Source: Ignelater luminosus
Taxonomy: Eukaryota; Arthropoda; Insecta; Coleoptera; Elateridae
Reading direction: 5' to 3'
Assembly (NCBI GenBank): GCA_011009095.1
Contig: VTPC01000606.1
Location: 62,001-126,000, forward strand
DNA: 64,000 nt
Position 1 is the stretch's first letter; every line of letters begins with the position of its first letter. Made by a program: the position numbers and the translations under genes. The notes below the pieces were generated by a model that saw only the letters and a list, made by a program, of their open reading frames with translations, did no database searches and was not told the DNA's origin. This document shows positions 24,086-35,014 of the stretch, one piece after another.

Positions 24086-24189
24086 TGCAGACCTTTAAAC
24101 CATCTTCCTTAATCAACTGTGATTACGAAACATTAAACGTGAACTTTCTAACGTTTTAATTTTAAAATTAAGTAGTTTTCGGTAGTTAA

Positions 24190-24771
24190 CCTGTTAGGGT
24201 AGTATAAAAGGACCAACCATTTTGTTTTTCACTTTTCCGCCCATACGTTTACCAAAAAGGAAAGTTGAAAATTGCTTTCCTGAAAGAAAGGGATTTTTCA
24301 TGTGCCCAGATGTGTTCGTTATGGGCATTAGAAATACTATTTCTTGTAAATGTACGCTTACAAAAGCAGGGCTTTTTCGGTGTTGGTCGAGGAACCATTC
24401 GAAAAAGGTCACATGTTTTTCAAAATCTGCCAACATCAAATGCTGAAATCGAGTTTTGTGGTAGGGATGAAGCTTATCTTTCAAAATTTTGTGGACTTGT
24501 TTTTGATGCGGCTGCAACTTGAGAAATAGCGCGAACGCTGGTGCTGGAGTTGGCATTTTTTACTGTTCGCGGCCCACCTCCACTTAAAGTATGAACGAGC
24601 ATAATATTTTTAGATTCTCCAAGTCTTTAGTGTGCATTTCTAACAATTATGAATTGGATGGCGTCTATTTGGAAAACGTTCTGCATAAAGTCTGGCAGCT
24701 TCATTGTAATTTCTATTATCTTCCCCAAGAATCAGAATCGTGCCTGTGTACTCATTTGTTGTATACTCCAT
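24190..24771 (-). pseudogene. Mariner-related transposase relic with DUF4817-like N-terminus
   Basis: The start codon at 24771 opens MEYTTNEYTGTILILGEDNR, followed by AARLYAERFPNRRHPI. This is the N-terminal helix-turn-helix (DUF4817-like) signature of a family of insect mariner-related transposases, where ERFPNRRxP is hallmark. After stops, other frames give STSVRAIS, then VHKILKDKLHPYHKTRFQHL, FEKHVTFFEWFLDQH and, near 24230, GGKVKNKMVGPFIL. These match the linker and the beginning of the catalytic domain. The usual SDEATF box is garbled (VFLMPITNT follows) and the C-terminal half is missing. No terminal inverted repeats were found around it. It is dead. Confidence 0.75.
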
Positions 24772-26687
24772 GACAAAACTAAAGAAAAGTCTAATTTACT
24801 CTCTTTTGGGAAAAACAATGTTACGGTCTATTTCTAACTATTCTATATAGTTCGCTACTGAATACTTTATTTTAAATTCGAAAGCTTCAAGTTTATCGAA
24901 GCAACTGTTTTTGACAATGGGGGCCCTGTAGTCTGTCTCTGTTTCTTCTGCAAAACAACACACGGAACAGTGCCCTCTACTACAAGTAAGATGTAAGAAG
25001 TGCAACAAATATCGTACTATAGATAAAACAAGTTTTGTTGTTGTCTTTTAGTTGTTGTTGTGCATTTTCAATGCACATTAGTTTAAGTCTGATCTCAAAC
25101 TGCATAAACTCTAACAGGTTATGGGCCCAGCTTATGTTCGTGGATGCACGTTTGTAAAGTAAATAAGACCAAATGGTGGCGTAGTGTTCCCTCGTCTTTT
25201 GCGCGGCTCTGTCTACTGTTAAAAATACGTGGATTTGTTACGAACTTTAAAAATAATCAAATTGACAGGAAATAACAGAAATACCTGCAAGTATTGTTTG
25301 TAGAATCCAAGCAAGTCACAGTGCAGTTATGGCATGAATGACTATGTCACCGGAATAAACGACTTGTAAGAACAATTCTAAAGAAGTAAGCAACATCGAA
25401 ACAGTATTAACGACAGAAGAAATCGTCCCCAAAAAGTAGATGAGCATATTCACGATTTACAGGCCCGTTTGAGTCCGCTTCAATCTGTTTAGCTACGTTT
25501 TTTGTTTCGTTTGGCCAAACGAATTTGATTTGTTATTGATTTGGTTGTCAGCTATTGGTGTTCTCATTCTTTATGATTAATTAAGAAGAAGCAAATAAAT
25601 CTTATGCTCACCTTTCATCTAATTCTAATTCTAATTCTAATTTTTCACGCCACATGGTATTGAGATGGTGTATGGTCTTGGTGAATAATCTTAATTTATC
25701 TGGAATCTTAGACAATTTCATTAAATTTGCCAGACAATTTGATGATAAGTTTTTTTGCAGAAGTTGTCCGTTCCAGATGTGCATACTCGAGATGAATATT
25801 CAGTAGTAAATGGTGAACATACAGAAGTATCTAAATTCTACCTATTAATTTTTTAATAATAAACGCACCTTTAAGTGGAGTATGGAGTTACCTTGTCGTC
25901 CAGCTTCTTTATTGCATCATTAAATTATATCTTCTTTGTATACTGGGGATCAGAGACCTCTCGGAGGTCCCATCACTTCCCTCGAGTTTTTGGATAGCTG
26001 TTTCCAAGGTGGCTCATGTTTGATTCCGGTACCGTTAACCTAGTTTTATATCAATAGTAAATCTAAATTAAACTAATTATTGTAGATATATAAATAGTGA
26101 GGTTAGTTTTGCATGTCAATCAAATTATAATGTGCATGATAATTTTGGGTTAATCGTCGCGTCTTAAGCTTAGGATATTGATTCCAGATTGGGTTAAGTA
26201 AGCTTTTGACTGATATCAGATTTAATTTATAAATAAGTAGGTTTACTTACCATTTTCAAATATTCAATTTCATTAATTACTTTGTGATTTCTTTGTTTTG
26301 AAAATCATTAAATTAATGTCGCTATTGTTTAAGATTCAAACCATTAGGTACATGCAGCGTTTTGCCCATAGCAAGACAGTTTCTATACTGGCAAACTATA
26401 AATCTTTAGTGATTGTAAAGTGGCCGTACTTAGCCAAATTAAATTTTTTCTTGCAACTTTACTTATTATTTGTTTAAGTTTACAGCTCACTCGTTTTGTT
26501 ATTTTCCCCACTTGCATTTTTTATTTATATCAATTGTGTCTTTTCTGGGTCTTGCTGAGTGTTTCAATATACATGTTATTAAAGTAATGTCAAGTGTTAC
26601 AATTCCAAGTTATTTTGAAGCTAAGTCTTAGCTAGCCTTGCAGGCATTTAATTTTATCATAGTTTCTGTGAAGGTTATTACTAGGTG
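24772..26687. other. No gene recognised
   Basis: AT-rich sequence without convincing coding potential. It contains a (CTAATT)4 run, listed separately. A GC-richer patch near 25945-26035 ('gggatcagagacctctcgga') has no assigned identity. Confidence 0.45.
25619..25642 (+). repeat. (CTAATT)4 hexamer run, possible retroposon tail
   Basis: Four perfect copies of ctaatt. A possible polyadenylation signal (aataaa) lies about 25 bp upstream. Short tandem tails are typical 3' ends of several LINE clades and of some SINEs, so this may be the 3' end of an unrecognised retroposon. The body upstream has no recognisable coding. Confidence 0.5.
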
Positions 26688-26695
26688 CAAGAGAT

Positions 26696-26704
26696 TGGCG
26701 CCCG
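26696..26704 (+). other. Possible primer binding site (TGGCGCCCG)
   Basis: TGGCGCCCG complements the 3' end of a lysine tRNA for nine bases only, then diverges. It lies about 180 bp before a copia pol relic. Without a recognisable LTR upstream, this may be coincidence. Confidence 0.2.
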
Positions 26705-26879
26705 TTAAACTTTTATTCTCATTTTATTCTTTAGGATTCTTAACCAACAGCCATTGAGTTAGCCTGCAAGCTGCTTCCTGGCAGTGAGCCGCCATCAACT
26801 CAATGGAAATGGTGGAGAGGTACAAATGCAAAAAGAATCAATACAGGTGCCAAATATCTTTTGGGCCTCAAGGATAATT

Positions 26880-28000
26880 ATTCAGAATATCGTCAGGTGT
26901 TTTTTTTCACAGTTTAAAGGAGATACAAAATTGTTTAAAAACATTTACAATGAAAAATTCTTATGTGACAGAGATAAGGAATCTAATAACAAAGATGCTT
27001 ATCCTGTTCTTGAATCCAAAGAAATCAATTTGAGGGCTGCTATGTCTTATACTTTTAAACAGAATGGTTGTGCAAGAAGGGAGAATCGCACGTTAGTTGA
27101 GTTTCCGATCAAATTATGAACAAAAGCTGTAAATACAGACCGATCTTCAGTTAAAGACAAAACACCAATAAACTAATCTGTTCGGTTGTCTGAGTGTGGT
27201 AGACCAGATTCTTATGACAAGGCCATGGTATTCGAAGGAGAAGAACAGTAACAAAACTTCGATAACCAGACATTGGACTTTGTTGAGTTACCAGAATGAA
27301 AGATTTTGCGATTAAAGCTAAAGGCTAATAGAAGTTACGACCGTTTCAAAGTAGGACTGTCGGTAAAAAGCTATTCATAAAAGCGAGGATGAAACTTATA
27401 TTCCAGTTGCTCGCTTTAACATAGTGCGTGCCTTAGCATTGCAGCATAATATGAAAAACTCAAACTTATGCAGAGTTATGTAGATGATACCATGAAAGTT
27501 TGCATATTGAATTGAAGTCTTTACGGCTTGATGCAAGCTCCAAGGTTGTGGGATAAACGCTTAAAAGGAACAAATGTAACAGAATTTATAAATGAATTAA
27601 AGAAACAGTTGAGATACAAATTGCAGCGTTGGATGGTCTGTGCCAAGTTGTGAAATTGAAAAACAGCCAAAAGAGTGTTCAGACATTTAAAAGGAACAAT
27701 CAATTATGTACTTCTGCATGAAGCTAACCAAGAATTCAACATTAAAGCATTTAGTGATGCAGACCTTGCTGAGGACACTAAAACAAAATGTTTAAGAACG
27801 GTAACTGTGTGTAAGCGTCCAAGTGCTGCAATGTCGTGGGCGAATCAAAATCAAAGAAGTGTCCTTCTTTCAATAACAGAAACATGTGTTGCTGCATGCC
27901 AGTGTTAAAAAACTAATGCGGTTACAAAATCTTCTTTATGAAGTTTTTTTTTGGACAATTTGATATTAAAACATTGTCCAGAGTTCATTCTCCAATGCAC
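26880..28000 (+). pseudogene. Ty1/copia-type pol relic
   Basis: The order of motifs is that of copia pol. First comes integrase: FKQNGCARRENRTLVE near 27055, equivalent to the PxQNGxAERxNRT block. Next is a segment with NRSSVKDKTP near 27145 and GRPDSYDKA. The RT start follows (VELPE, then YIPVARFN near 27395 and VRALALQHN), and an RT piece near 27520 ('KLQGCG', where copia has QAPRLW). RNase H covers 27675-27908: RHLKGTINYVLLHEANQEF, SDADLAEDTKTK, MSWANQNQRSVLLSITETC. Most of the RT, including YVDD, is deleted or scrambled. Gag, protease and LTRs were not found. The end is unclear because a Jockey-like element begins at about 28010-28070. Confidence 0.8.
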
Positions 28001-28054
28001 TCCAGCTGTTTGGTATCGAAAAAGACCGTAACCTACCCGCTCTTTACTCTGCTT

Positions 28055-30543
28055 TTCACAAACAAGATACTACACAAGGTCCAAGGTCCAAGATCCTCTT
28101 CAGTCGTCGAACATAATGATTGTCCAACAGTTGAAGGGCCTCATTGTTGCGATGCTGATGGAGCCTTGATCTCAGCGGATATCATTGCAATATACAAATT
28201 CCGGTGAATGTCCCGATTTCGCACATACCATGGGGCATTTATCATGTTCCTAAGAACTTTATTTTGGAATTTTTGTATGATGTCTATATTCCAGTCTTTG
28301 CTGCAGCCCCAGAGTTGGCTTCCATAAAGCCAAACTGGTTTAAGAATCTGGTTATAGATGAGAATTTTGTTATGTGGTGCAAATTGGGAATTTCTCCCCA
28401 ACAACCAGTAATGTTTTGTGTAACGGATATCTAGTTCTCGTGTTTTCTTGATATGGTGTTTCCATCTCAACTTAGCATTGTTCTCATATGGAGCGGGAGG
28501 ATACTTCAGTTTTCTATTGGTAAAATTAATATGTATGGAATTTCCTTCGTTTGGTCTGATTTTTCACTGTTGGGTTGATTTTAACAAATGAATCAGCAAC
28601 CAATTGGATCTTGTTTGTTGATTCTGTAACGTCCTTGTGGCTCGCCAATAATGCCGTATCATCCGTAAAGGTTGCGACGGCGATTACTGGAATATTTGGC
28701 AAATCGTTGGTATAGAGCAAGTATACAGTATGGGGCCCAGCACACTGCCCTGTGGAGCTCCCGTATTGATCTCTTTAAGGTCAGAGTATTGATCTTCTTG
28801 TTTTATTCTGAACCTACGATCGGACAGATATGGCGTTAATATTTCAACATAATGTTTTGGGAGCATCTTGTGCAGCTTGTGAGTGAGGCCTTCGTGCCAC
28901 ACTTTTTTGAAAGCCTTTGCCACATCCAACTTTTTTTTCTTCCTGTGCTTTCTCTGTAATATCCGTGATCCTATGAACTTGATCAATAGTAGAATGTTTA
29001 CTTCGAAAGCCAAATTGATATTCAGGCATTCAGGTGTTTTCTTCAATCAAAGGTTTTAGTCTTTTATGTAGCAGTTTCTCGAAAAGCTTCGAGATTGTTG
29101 GCAATAATGAAATTGGTCTAATATTGATTGGGTTTTTCCTAGGTTTTGGTATCATGATGACCTCTGCCACCTTCCACACTTCTGGCACATACCTTAATTT
29201 TAGTGCAGTATTGTACACGTATGTAAGCATCACTACTTTTTTTCTTGGTAACTGCTTCAATATCATGCCCGTGATCAAATCCGGGAGCTTTTCTTGGATT
29301 AAGATTGATTTTGATTTCTTCCATTATTTCCTTGGGAGTGACCATTGAATTTATTTCTTTATTGGTGATGTCCACAGGTTCAAGGACGTGATCCTGTCGT
29401 ATCTGGTTTGATTGGAAGATTCCAGCTAAATATTTCTCTAATAAGTCCCCTTTTTGTTTGTTATGTCTTGCCTACGATCCATTTTCGCTTCTTGTTGGTG
29501 AAATTGAAGTGATCAGTCTCTATTTTTTTTGTTGCCTTCCAGACGGAGTAACCAGTGTCCTTTTCTGGTGACAACCCATTCAGGTATGTGTTGAATGAGT
29601 CATTTTTCAATTTTAGAATTTCCCTTTTTAGTTTTTGCGTTTTTTTGTTCAAGACATTCTTGTCAATGGGGTCTCTGGTCGTTTGCCACCTTCTTCTGGC
29701 TTTTAATGTTTAATCAGTGTTCTTATCTCTGTAGGGTAATTAATTCCCTTATTGACAGGTGTATTTGCTTTAGTGCTTTTCCATGCAGCTTTCTGAATGG
29801 TTATTATAAATTTTTCAGCTTCGCTATACAACTGTTCTTTAGTCTTCAAGTTCTCGTCTGAATGGTTCCCAGTCAGTGGTTTCGTTAGTGAGAGTTGCTT
29901 GGGACCGTTTCACCAAGTGTCATTAAGATTGCCGAGTGGTCAGAGTTTAGATCAAAGTTATCCTCTACATTTATGAAATTAGCTGACACTTTACGCGTTA
30001 TGAAAAAGTCCAGCAAATCCGGAAGTTTGTTTCTGTCAGTAGGCGGGTAAGTGGGCCTGCCGGTTGAGTGAAAACTGTATCCCAATTCTTGGATTGCCTT
30101 TCGGAGTTCCCTGCCTTTAGTAGTGATCAATCTTGCCTCCCAGTCTACATGTTTGGCGTCATAGTCTCCTCCTATTATAAATCTTTCCCCCGCTTTGTTT
30201 AAGAAATTCACAAATTCCAAGGTCCTCATTTTATACCTATCTGCTCCCACCATCAGTTTTTGGTTCATCATTTTAATACATATCAATGTAAGTTGTAGTT
30301 CCCTGCTTTGAAGATGTTGTTCTTCGTGATGTTTAATAGATTCTTTGATAATGATGGCACTTCTACCACTTGCTTGGTTATTAGGATGGTAACATTTAGC
30401 TATGATTCTCGTGTAAAATGAGTTTCTGAGATTAAACATACATCTATATTTTGGGTACTATTTAAAAATATTTCAATTTCATTTTTTTTACTTAAAATGC
30501 CATTTGCATTCCAGTTACTTATGCGAAGGTCTTTTCTATCCAT
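28055..30543 (-). pseudogene. Jockey-like ORF2, endonuclease and reverse transcriptase
   Basis: The ATG at 30543 overlaps the ORF1 stop by a few bases (ATGGATAG) and opens MDRKDLRISNWNANGILSKK, the usual start of the EEP endonuclease. Other endonuclease boxes are ISETHFT, GGDYDAKHVDWEARL near 30165 (the usual Asn is Asp) and LNSDHSAI near 29925. The RT gives IMIPKPRKNPINIRPISLLP, YQFGFRSKHSTIDQVHRI, DVAKAFKKVWHEGL, GAPQGSVLGP near 28755 and FTDDTALLA near 28655, so the catalytic DD pair is kept. The C-terminus has LKPVWLYGSQLWG and, after a shift, NNEALQLLDNHYVRRLKR near 28110. At least six shifts or stops are needed. Length is close to the roughly 900 residues usual for the family. Confidence 0.85.
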
Positions 30544-31906
30544 TAGCGTTTTTGCTTTTTGGGATAACACCAGTGTTTCTGGCTTTAAGTCTGTCTAGTC
30601 TATCATTAATTTTTTTGCACATCTGCATAATATTTTGATGTAGCTGTTGACTTGCGGAGGACACACTTCGCTGTTGTTGTATTCCGCTTGCTTGTGCGTA
30701 TGAGACTCCCTGTCTTGTCTTGTTTGCGACAAAAGTGTTTGGACTATTGGGCTTCTTATTAACAATTACACAGTCCTTGTATGTAGTTTGCCGGGTGGGC
30801 TTTTCCACAGTTGGAACAATTAACTGGTAACTCTCTAGCGTTTTGGCATTTTTTCATAAAGTGATTTTGTGCACATTTTACACATGCTGGTTTATGATTG
30901 CAGTATTTTTGTGTATGCATATATCTTTGGCATCTCCTGCATTGAGGAATAAGTGTGTTAGCTCTAATGGCTTCAATTCTAACCTTCATATAGCATATGT
31001 AGTGTATGTTATAAATCGTTCTAATGTCCTCAGACTTATCAAACGAGAGCCTAAAGAGTGAGAGTTTGATAAGTCCCTCAGGTGTTTTCTTCAGCTTTTG
31101 TTCTGCTTTCACAGTTTTGTAATTTTGGGATTTCAAATCGGTGACAATATCTTCAACATTGCATGTAGAATGTAGATTTCTAGCCATTACCCTGGCAGGC
31201 CTATCCTGTTTATTCTCATAGGAATGCCATTGGAGATTTGGATTTTCCATTAGAGTTGTCAGTGTAATCCGATGGAGATTGTTGGTTGTTAAGGCAGGTG
31301 GCCTTAAATTTAATATTGTGCGACTGCAGTGCTTCTCTAATTACATCATAGCGAGTAACATTGGTCACTATTACTGGTGGAAGTTTTTAAATTTTAGGAA
31401 TCTTAGCCGCAAGATTTACTACTTTAACATTTTCTTTTGATTTATTATTTTTTTTCTTTTTTGATTTTTTCAGAATCCATTTCGTTTCTCTACTGACTAT
31501 TTTCTTTTCTTCTGAATGTGTTGGATTATGATCTTATGATTTATATACTTCTCCATAATATTTTGACTCTATTTCCAGTGCTTCAATTTTTTTAGTACTT
31601 TTTCTCGATTCACCGTTACATTCTCGATTTTTCCCTCCTGTTGGGACGTTCTATATAAAGAGGTTTTTGCTATACAATTCATGGAGCTTTTCTGATCACC
31701 TTGTATATTAAAATCGCTTCTATTGATTTGCATTAATACTGACCTTGGTGAGTAATTTACTTGATCCGTCTGCATAGTTTGCTCATCATCGACCCGTTAA
31801 CTCTGATTCACTTTTAGCTCTGTCCCTTGGCGGTGGTGTTCGGACCAATCCCTTTATTCCCAAAGGAATTGTCTCGATCTAATTCCATTTTATCCATTAA
31901 AGACAT
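30536..31906 (-). pseudogene. Jockey-like ORF1 (gag), zinc-knuckle protein
   Basis: The first Met at 31906 opens MSLMDKMELDRDNSFGNKG. After shifts, a basic Lys-rich segment near 31450 leads into a PRE_C2HC-type domain (RPARVMARNLHSTCNVEDI near 31190, then GLIKLSLFRLSFDKSEDI and AIRANTLIPQ). Three zinc knuckles follow: CRRCQRYMHTQKYC, CVKCAQNHFMKKC and CSNCGKAHPANYI (30780-30960). The tail contains QASGIQQQRSVSSASQQ and ends at the stop 30536-30538. ORF1 of this type binds the element RNA in ribonucleoprotein particles. The GLCNC residues near 30760 differ from the usual GCP that closes the block. At least three breaks make it non-functional. Confidence 0.8.
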
Positions 31907-34280
31907 CTCAACTTTTTAAGAAACGCCCCAGTAGTTTTCCATTGTGAAATAAAATTTAGATTCTTTGTCAAAATTGATTTCGATGGAATCAGGAATTAAT
32001 CGCTGAGTAGAATTTGGGTGACAACTACATAAGTGTGGAGGAAAATGTGTAGATTAATGAATTAAATCGTTAGTTACATTTGTTTTAAGATTTGTTAAAA
32101 ATCTGCACGTTTCAATTTTTAATAATTCCTATTGCAGTATAACACTCCAAGGCGGCCATTTACAAATCCACATCCTGGCGGAAATTGCAACTAAGACAAA
32201 CGTTCCGTAATTAATGTTGTTTTGGATAGATTCAAGTTTAATTCTGTGCTGGACGTTACTGTTTGATCGGTGAGCCACTTAGAAGGTTCGTAGCCACCTT
32301 TAATTAAATCATAAAAAACATTCAACGACCAAACTAAGCAAATAACAGTATTTACAGATGAAAATAAAATCTGACGGTTGTTTTAATAATTAAAACAAAT
32401 AATACGTGGAAATGACATGGTGGGATCAGGAAGAGTTTTTTTAATTGCGTGTCACGCTACAAATTCGTCTGGAAAAAAAATATGTAGAAATTACAACATT
32501 AGTATAAAATGTGTAATATCACCCCGTTACGTCTCTCATAATGTTAAGCTTAATTCGCCATATAAAATTTCTCACTCAGCATTAAAACGCCATGGCAAGA
32601 GAGGAGAGTGAGAACATTAAGAGATCCGGGTATCCCTGTAATTTTAGACCTGAAATTTGAAATTCGGAAACTTTATAAGTATCGTAAAAAGGAAATCCAG
32701 ATCATTTTACGACGTGCTAGCTAAGGCTGTTCTCCTAATTTTACGAGATGACTGTTTACTGAAAGTACCTGCGCTGAAAGCCTGTAATGGAATATTAACG
32801 CTTTGCTGTTGGTAGTTTTATGACGACAAGCCATTCAACATGTTATTTTTCTTTGTTGTTTTTTCCCTTGTACCATCCTCGTTTCGATTAATCCAGAAAA
32901 CGGATACGCGCACCTGGTATCGAAAAATTCAAAAAACAAGAAAAGACACTTGGGCGAAAATAACGTTTCGGTTGGAAAAGTAAATTCTAGAAAATTCATA
33001 GAGCGAAACGTATGAGTTTCATAGAAACGGCAATACAAACTAAAGTACGGACTGTTGTTATTCTAATAAGCAAACAACAATCCCGCGTTCACATCTTCCT
33101 GTTTCCTTCCGTCACTTTATTTCCTACAGTTTCCTGCAGGTTCTGTTAACTCAGCATCATCCCTACAACTGCTGTTTACTACTTAAACATAATTTTATTT
33201 TCGCCAAAGCTCGTAAAAATTTCATAAAAATAAAAGGCGTCCGCGAATTTACTATATTGCTGATAAGAATGGTGAGAACAAGCTTTAAAATTGTCTGTTG
33301 GGTGTGTGAACGTGGTGGTGTCATTTGAAAATGTTAAAACCGGGTCGCGTGTATATATTATACGTCCCCGAGATTACTGGTTTTGTTTCAGAAGGGCCTG
33401 ATTTATATAGCGATTTCACCGCTATAAAACCCCTACTTTGGTTGCTGTTCATGATTGATTCGCCTGAGAGCAAAGTGGCTTTAGAGCGAAGATTAAAGGA
33501 TTTTAAACAAACTAGATCTATTTAACCCCGACCTATTTATTTATACGTCTCTTTTGCGGGTGTTTTGTTTAAAATAAATTTCAAATAGATCTAGACGTAA
33601 TTTATCTCGATTATCTCTCGCTTAAAAAGAGATTACGTCTCTTCTAGAGAGTTAATCTGGAACATGTAACGATCTACACTGCGTCAAAACAAGAAAGCAC
33701 CTAAAAGTGAAATAAAGTTAAATAAGAACGCGCGGACGTGTTTTCTCCATTTAGCAGTATCACCCACTTTATCATGAGTTGAAGTAATATACAGGACGGA
33801 CCAAGTTCGATGTAATTGCAAGATATCTGGGAAACCAGAATAACTCTAGTAATGCAATACTGGACACACATTATTTTTTCCAACTGATCTAGTTACAATC
33901 AGAATTCCGATTAACGCTTGATGCGGCAGCTCCAGAACGGACTAGAAAAATGTATTTTAAAAAATTAAAATAAAAATGATGATCAGAATAAAATATAAAT
34001 AAAGAAAATAAAAAATGAGCGGAGATAAAAAGGTCTGATGATTAAAAGCCATTCCTGATAAAAACCACAAGGAAAGCAGGCGGACAAGCCCGCCTAGATT
34101 TTTGTTTGGATTTCCTTGTACAATGGTTTCGATTTACAAAAAGAAACTAGAACGAAAACAGCTATGAGATACAGTAATTTAAAAAGTAACTAAAATTAAA
34201 AACCCCTGACAAAAATAATTTAAGAAAAATCGGCCTTTGGAGTTACGATTATAAATTCTTTAAAATTATGTACCTTAAGG
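31907..34280. other. No gene recognised
   Basis: Mixed composition; 32400-33740 is less AT-rich and looks single-copy. A dyad 'tatagcgatttcaccgctata' lies at about 33406-33426, and related 'ttacgtctctt' blocks occur near 33545 and 33635. The 66-codon plus frame at 33325-33525 has no domain. Confidence 0.4.
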
Positions 34281-34587
34281 TATCGCCTTGCGATAGTGAT
34301 GATTGCTTTGAACAACTTTGAAATTGCATTAAACCGCTTTGCATCTACTTGGAGTAGCTCTGGGACTGCTATGGACAGCTCTACATAAGCAAACCATTTT
34401 TCAAAGTAGGCTCAAAAGTATCCCAAGCATTTGCATGGAGTGGTTCGGAACAATTCGCAGTTTATAATCTGACGATAGCAATTCAGACCAATCTCAAGAG
34501 TTACCTAAACAGTCCAGAACTATCCCGAAATTGTAGCAAACAGTTTAGAACAGCAGCCTAGAATCGTCCCGAGTGGTTTAAAAAATC
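34281..34587. repeat. Degenerate short-period tandem array, left part
   Basis: The sequence consists of poorly conserved units around 'agcagttcagaa' / 'agtttagaac', each some 12-25 bp, for example 'gaacaactttgaa', 'acagtccagaactatccc', 'aacagtttagaacagc'. The same pattern resumes at 35945-36095 and 36531-37260, so the array was probably continuous before insertions. It runs into the assembly gap. Confidence 0.55.
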
Positions 34588-34987
34588 NNNNNNNNNNNNN
34601 NNNNNNNNNNNNNNNNNNNNNNNNNNNNNNNNNNNNNNNNNNNNNNNNNNNNNNNNNNNNNNNNNNNNNNNNNNNNNNNNNNNNNNNNNNNNNNNNNNNN
34701 NNNNNNNNNNNNNNNNNNNNNNNNNNNNNNNNNNNNNNNNNNNNNNNNNNNNNNNNNNNNNNNNNNNNNNNNNNNNNNNNNNNNNNNNNNNNNNNNNNNN
34801 NNNNNNNNNNNNNNNNNNNNNNNNNNNNNNNNNNNNNNNNNNNNNNNNNNNNNNNNNNNNNNNNNNNNNNNNNNNNNNNNNNNNNNNNNNNNNNNNNNNN
34901 NNNNNNNNNNNNNNNNNNNNNNNNNNNNNNNNNNNNNNNNNNNNNNNNNNNNNNNNNNNNNNNNNNNNNNNNNNNNNNNNNNNNNNN
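34588..34987. other. Assembly gap (400 N)
   Basis: Four hundred unresolved bases. The round number suggests an estimated or scaffolding gap. A minus-strand 'ORF' spanning it is an artefact. Confidence 0.98.
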
Positions 34988-35014
34988 AAACAAAAGAAAT
35001 GATAACAATTAAAT

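Larger units (their letters stand above)
28050..31906 (-). mobile_element. Jockey-like non-LTR retrotransposon, nearly full length
   Basis: A two-ORF LINE on the minus strand: ORF1 (gag with zinc knuckles) from 31906, and ORF2 (endonuclease plus reverse transcriptase) from 30543 to about 28055. Both are interrupted by shifts and stops. The arrangement, the knuckle type and the RT motifs fit the Jockey group; closely related clades are not excluded. A T9 run at 27943-27951 on the plus strand could be the remains of a poly(A) tail, though the copia relic seems to continue between there and 28000. The element probably landed in or next to the copia relic. Confidence 0.8.

Noticed and set aside
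34520..35008. A 162-codon minus frame
   Set aside because: It exists only because the 400 N gap is read as open codons.
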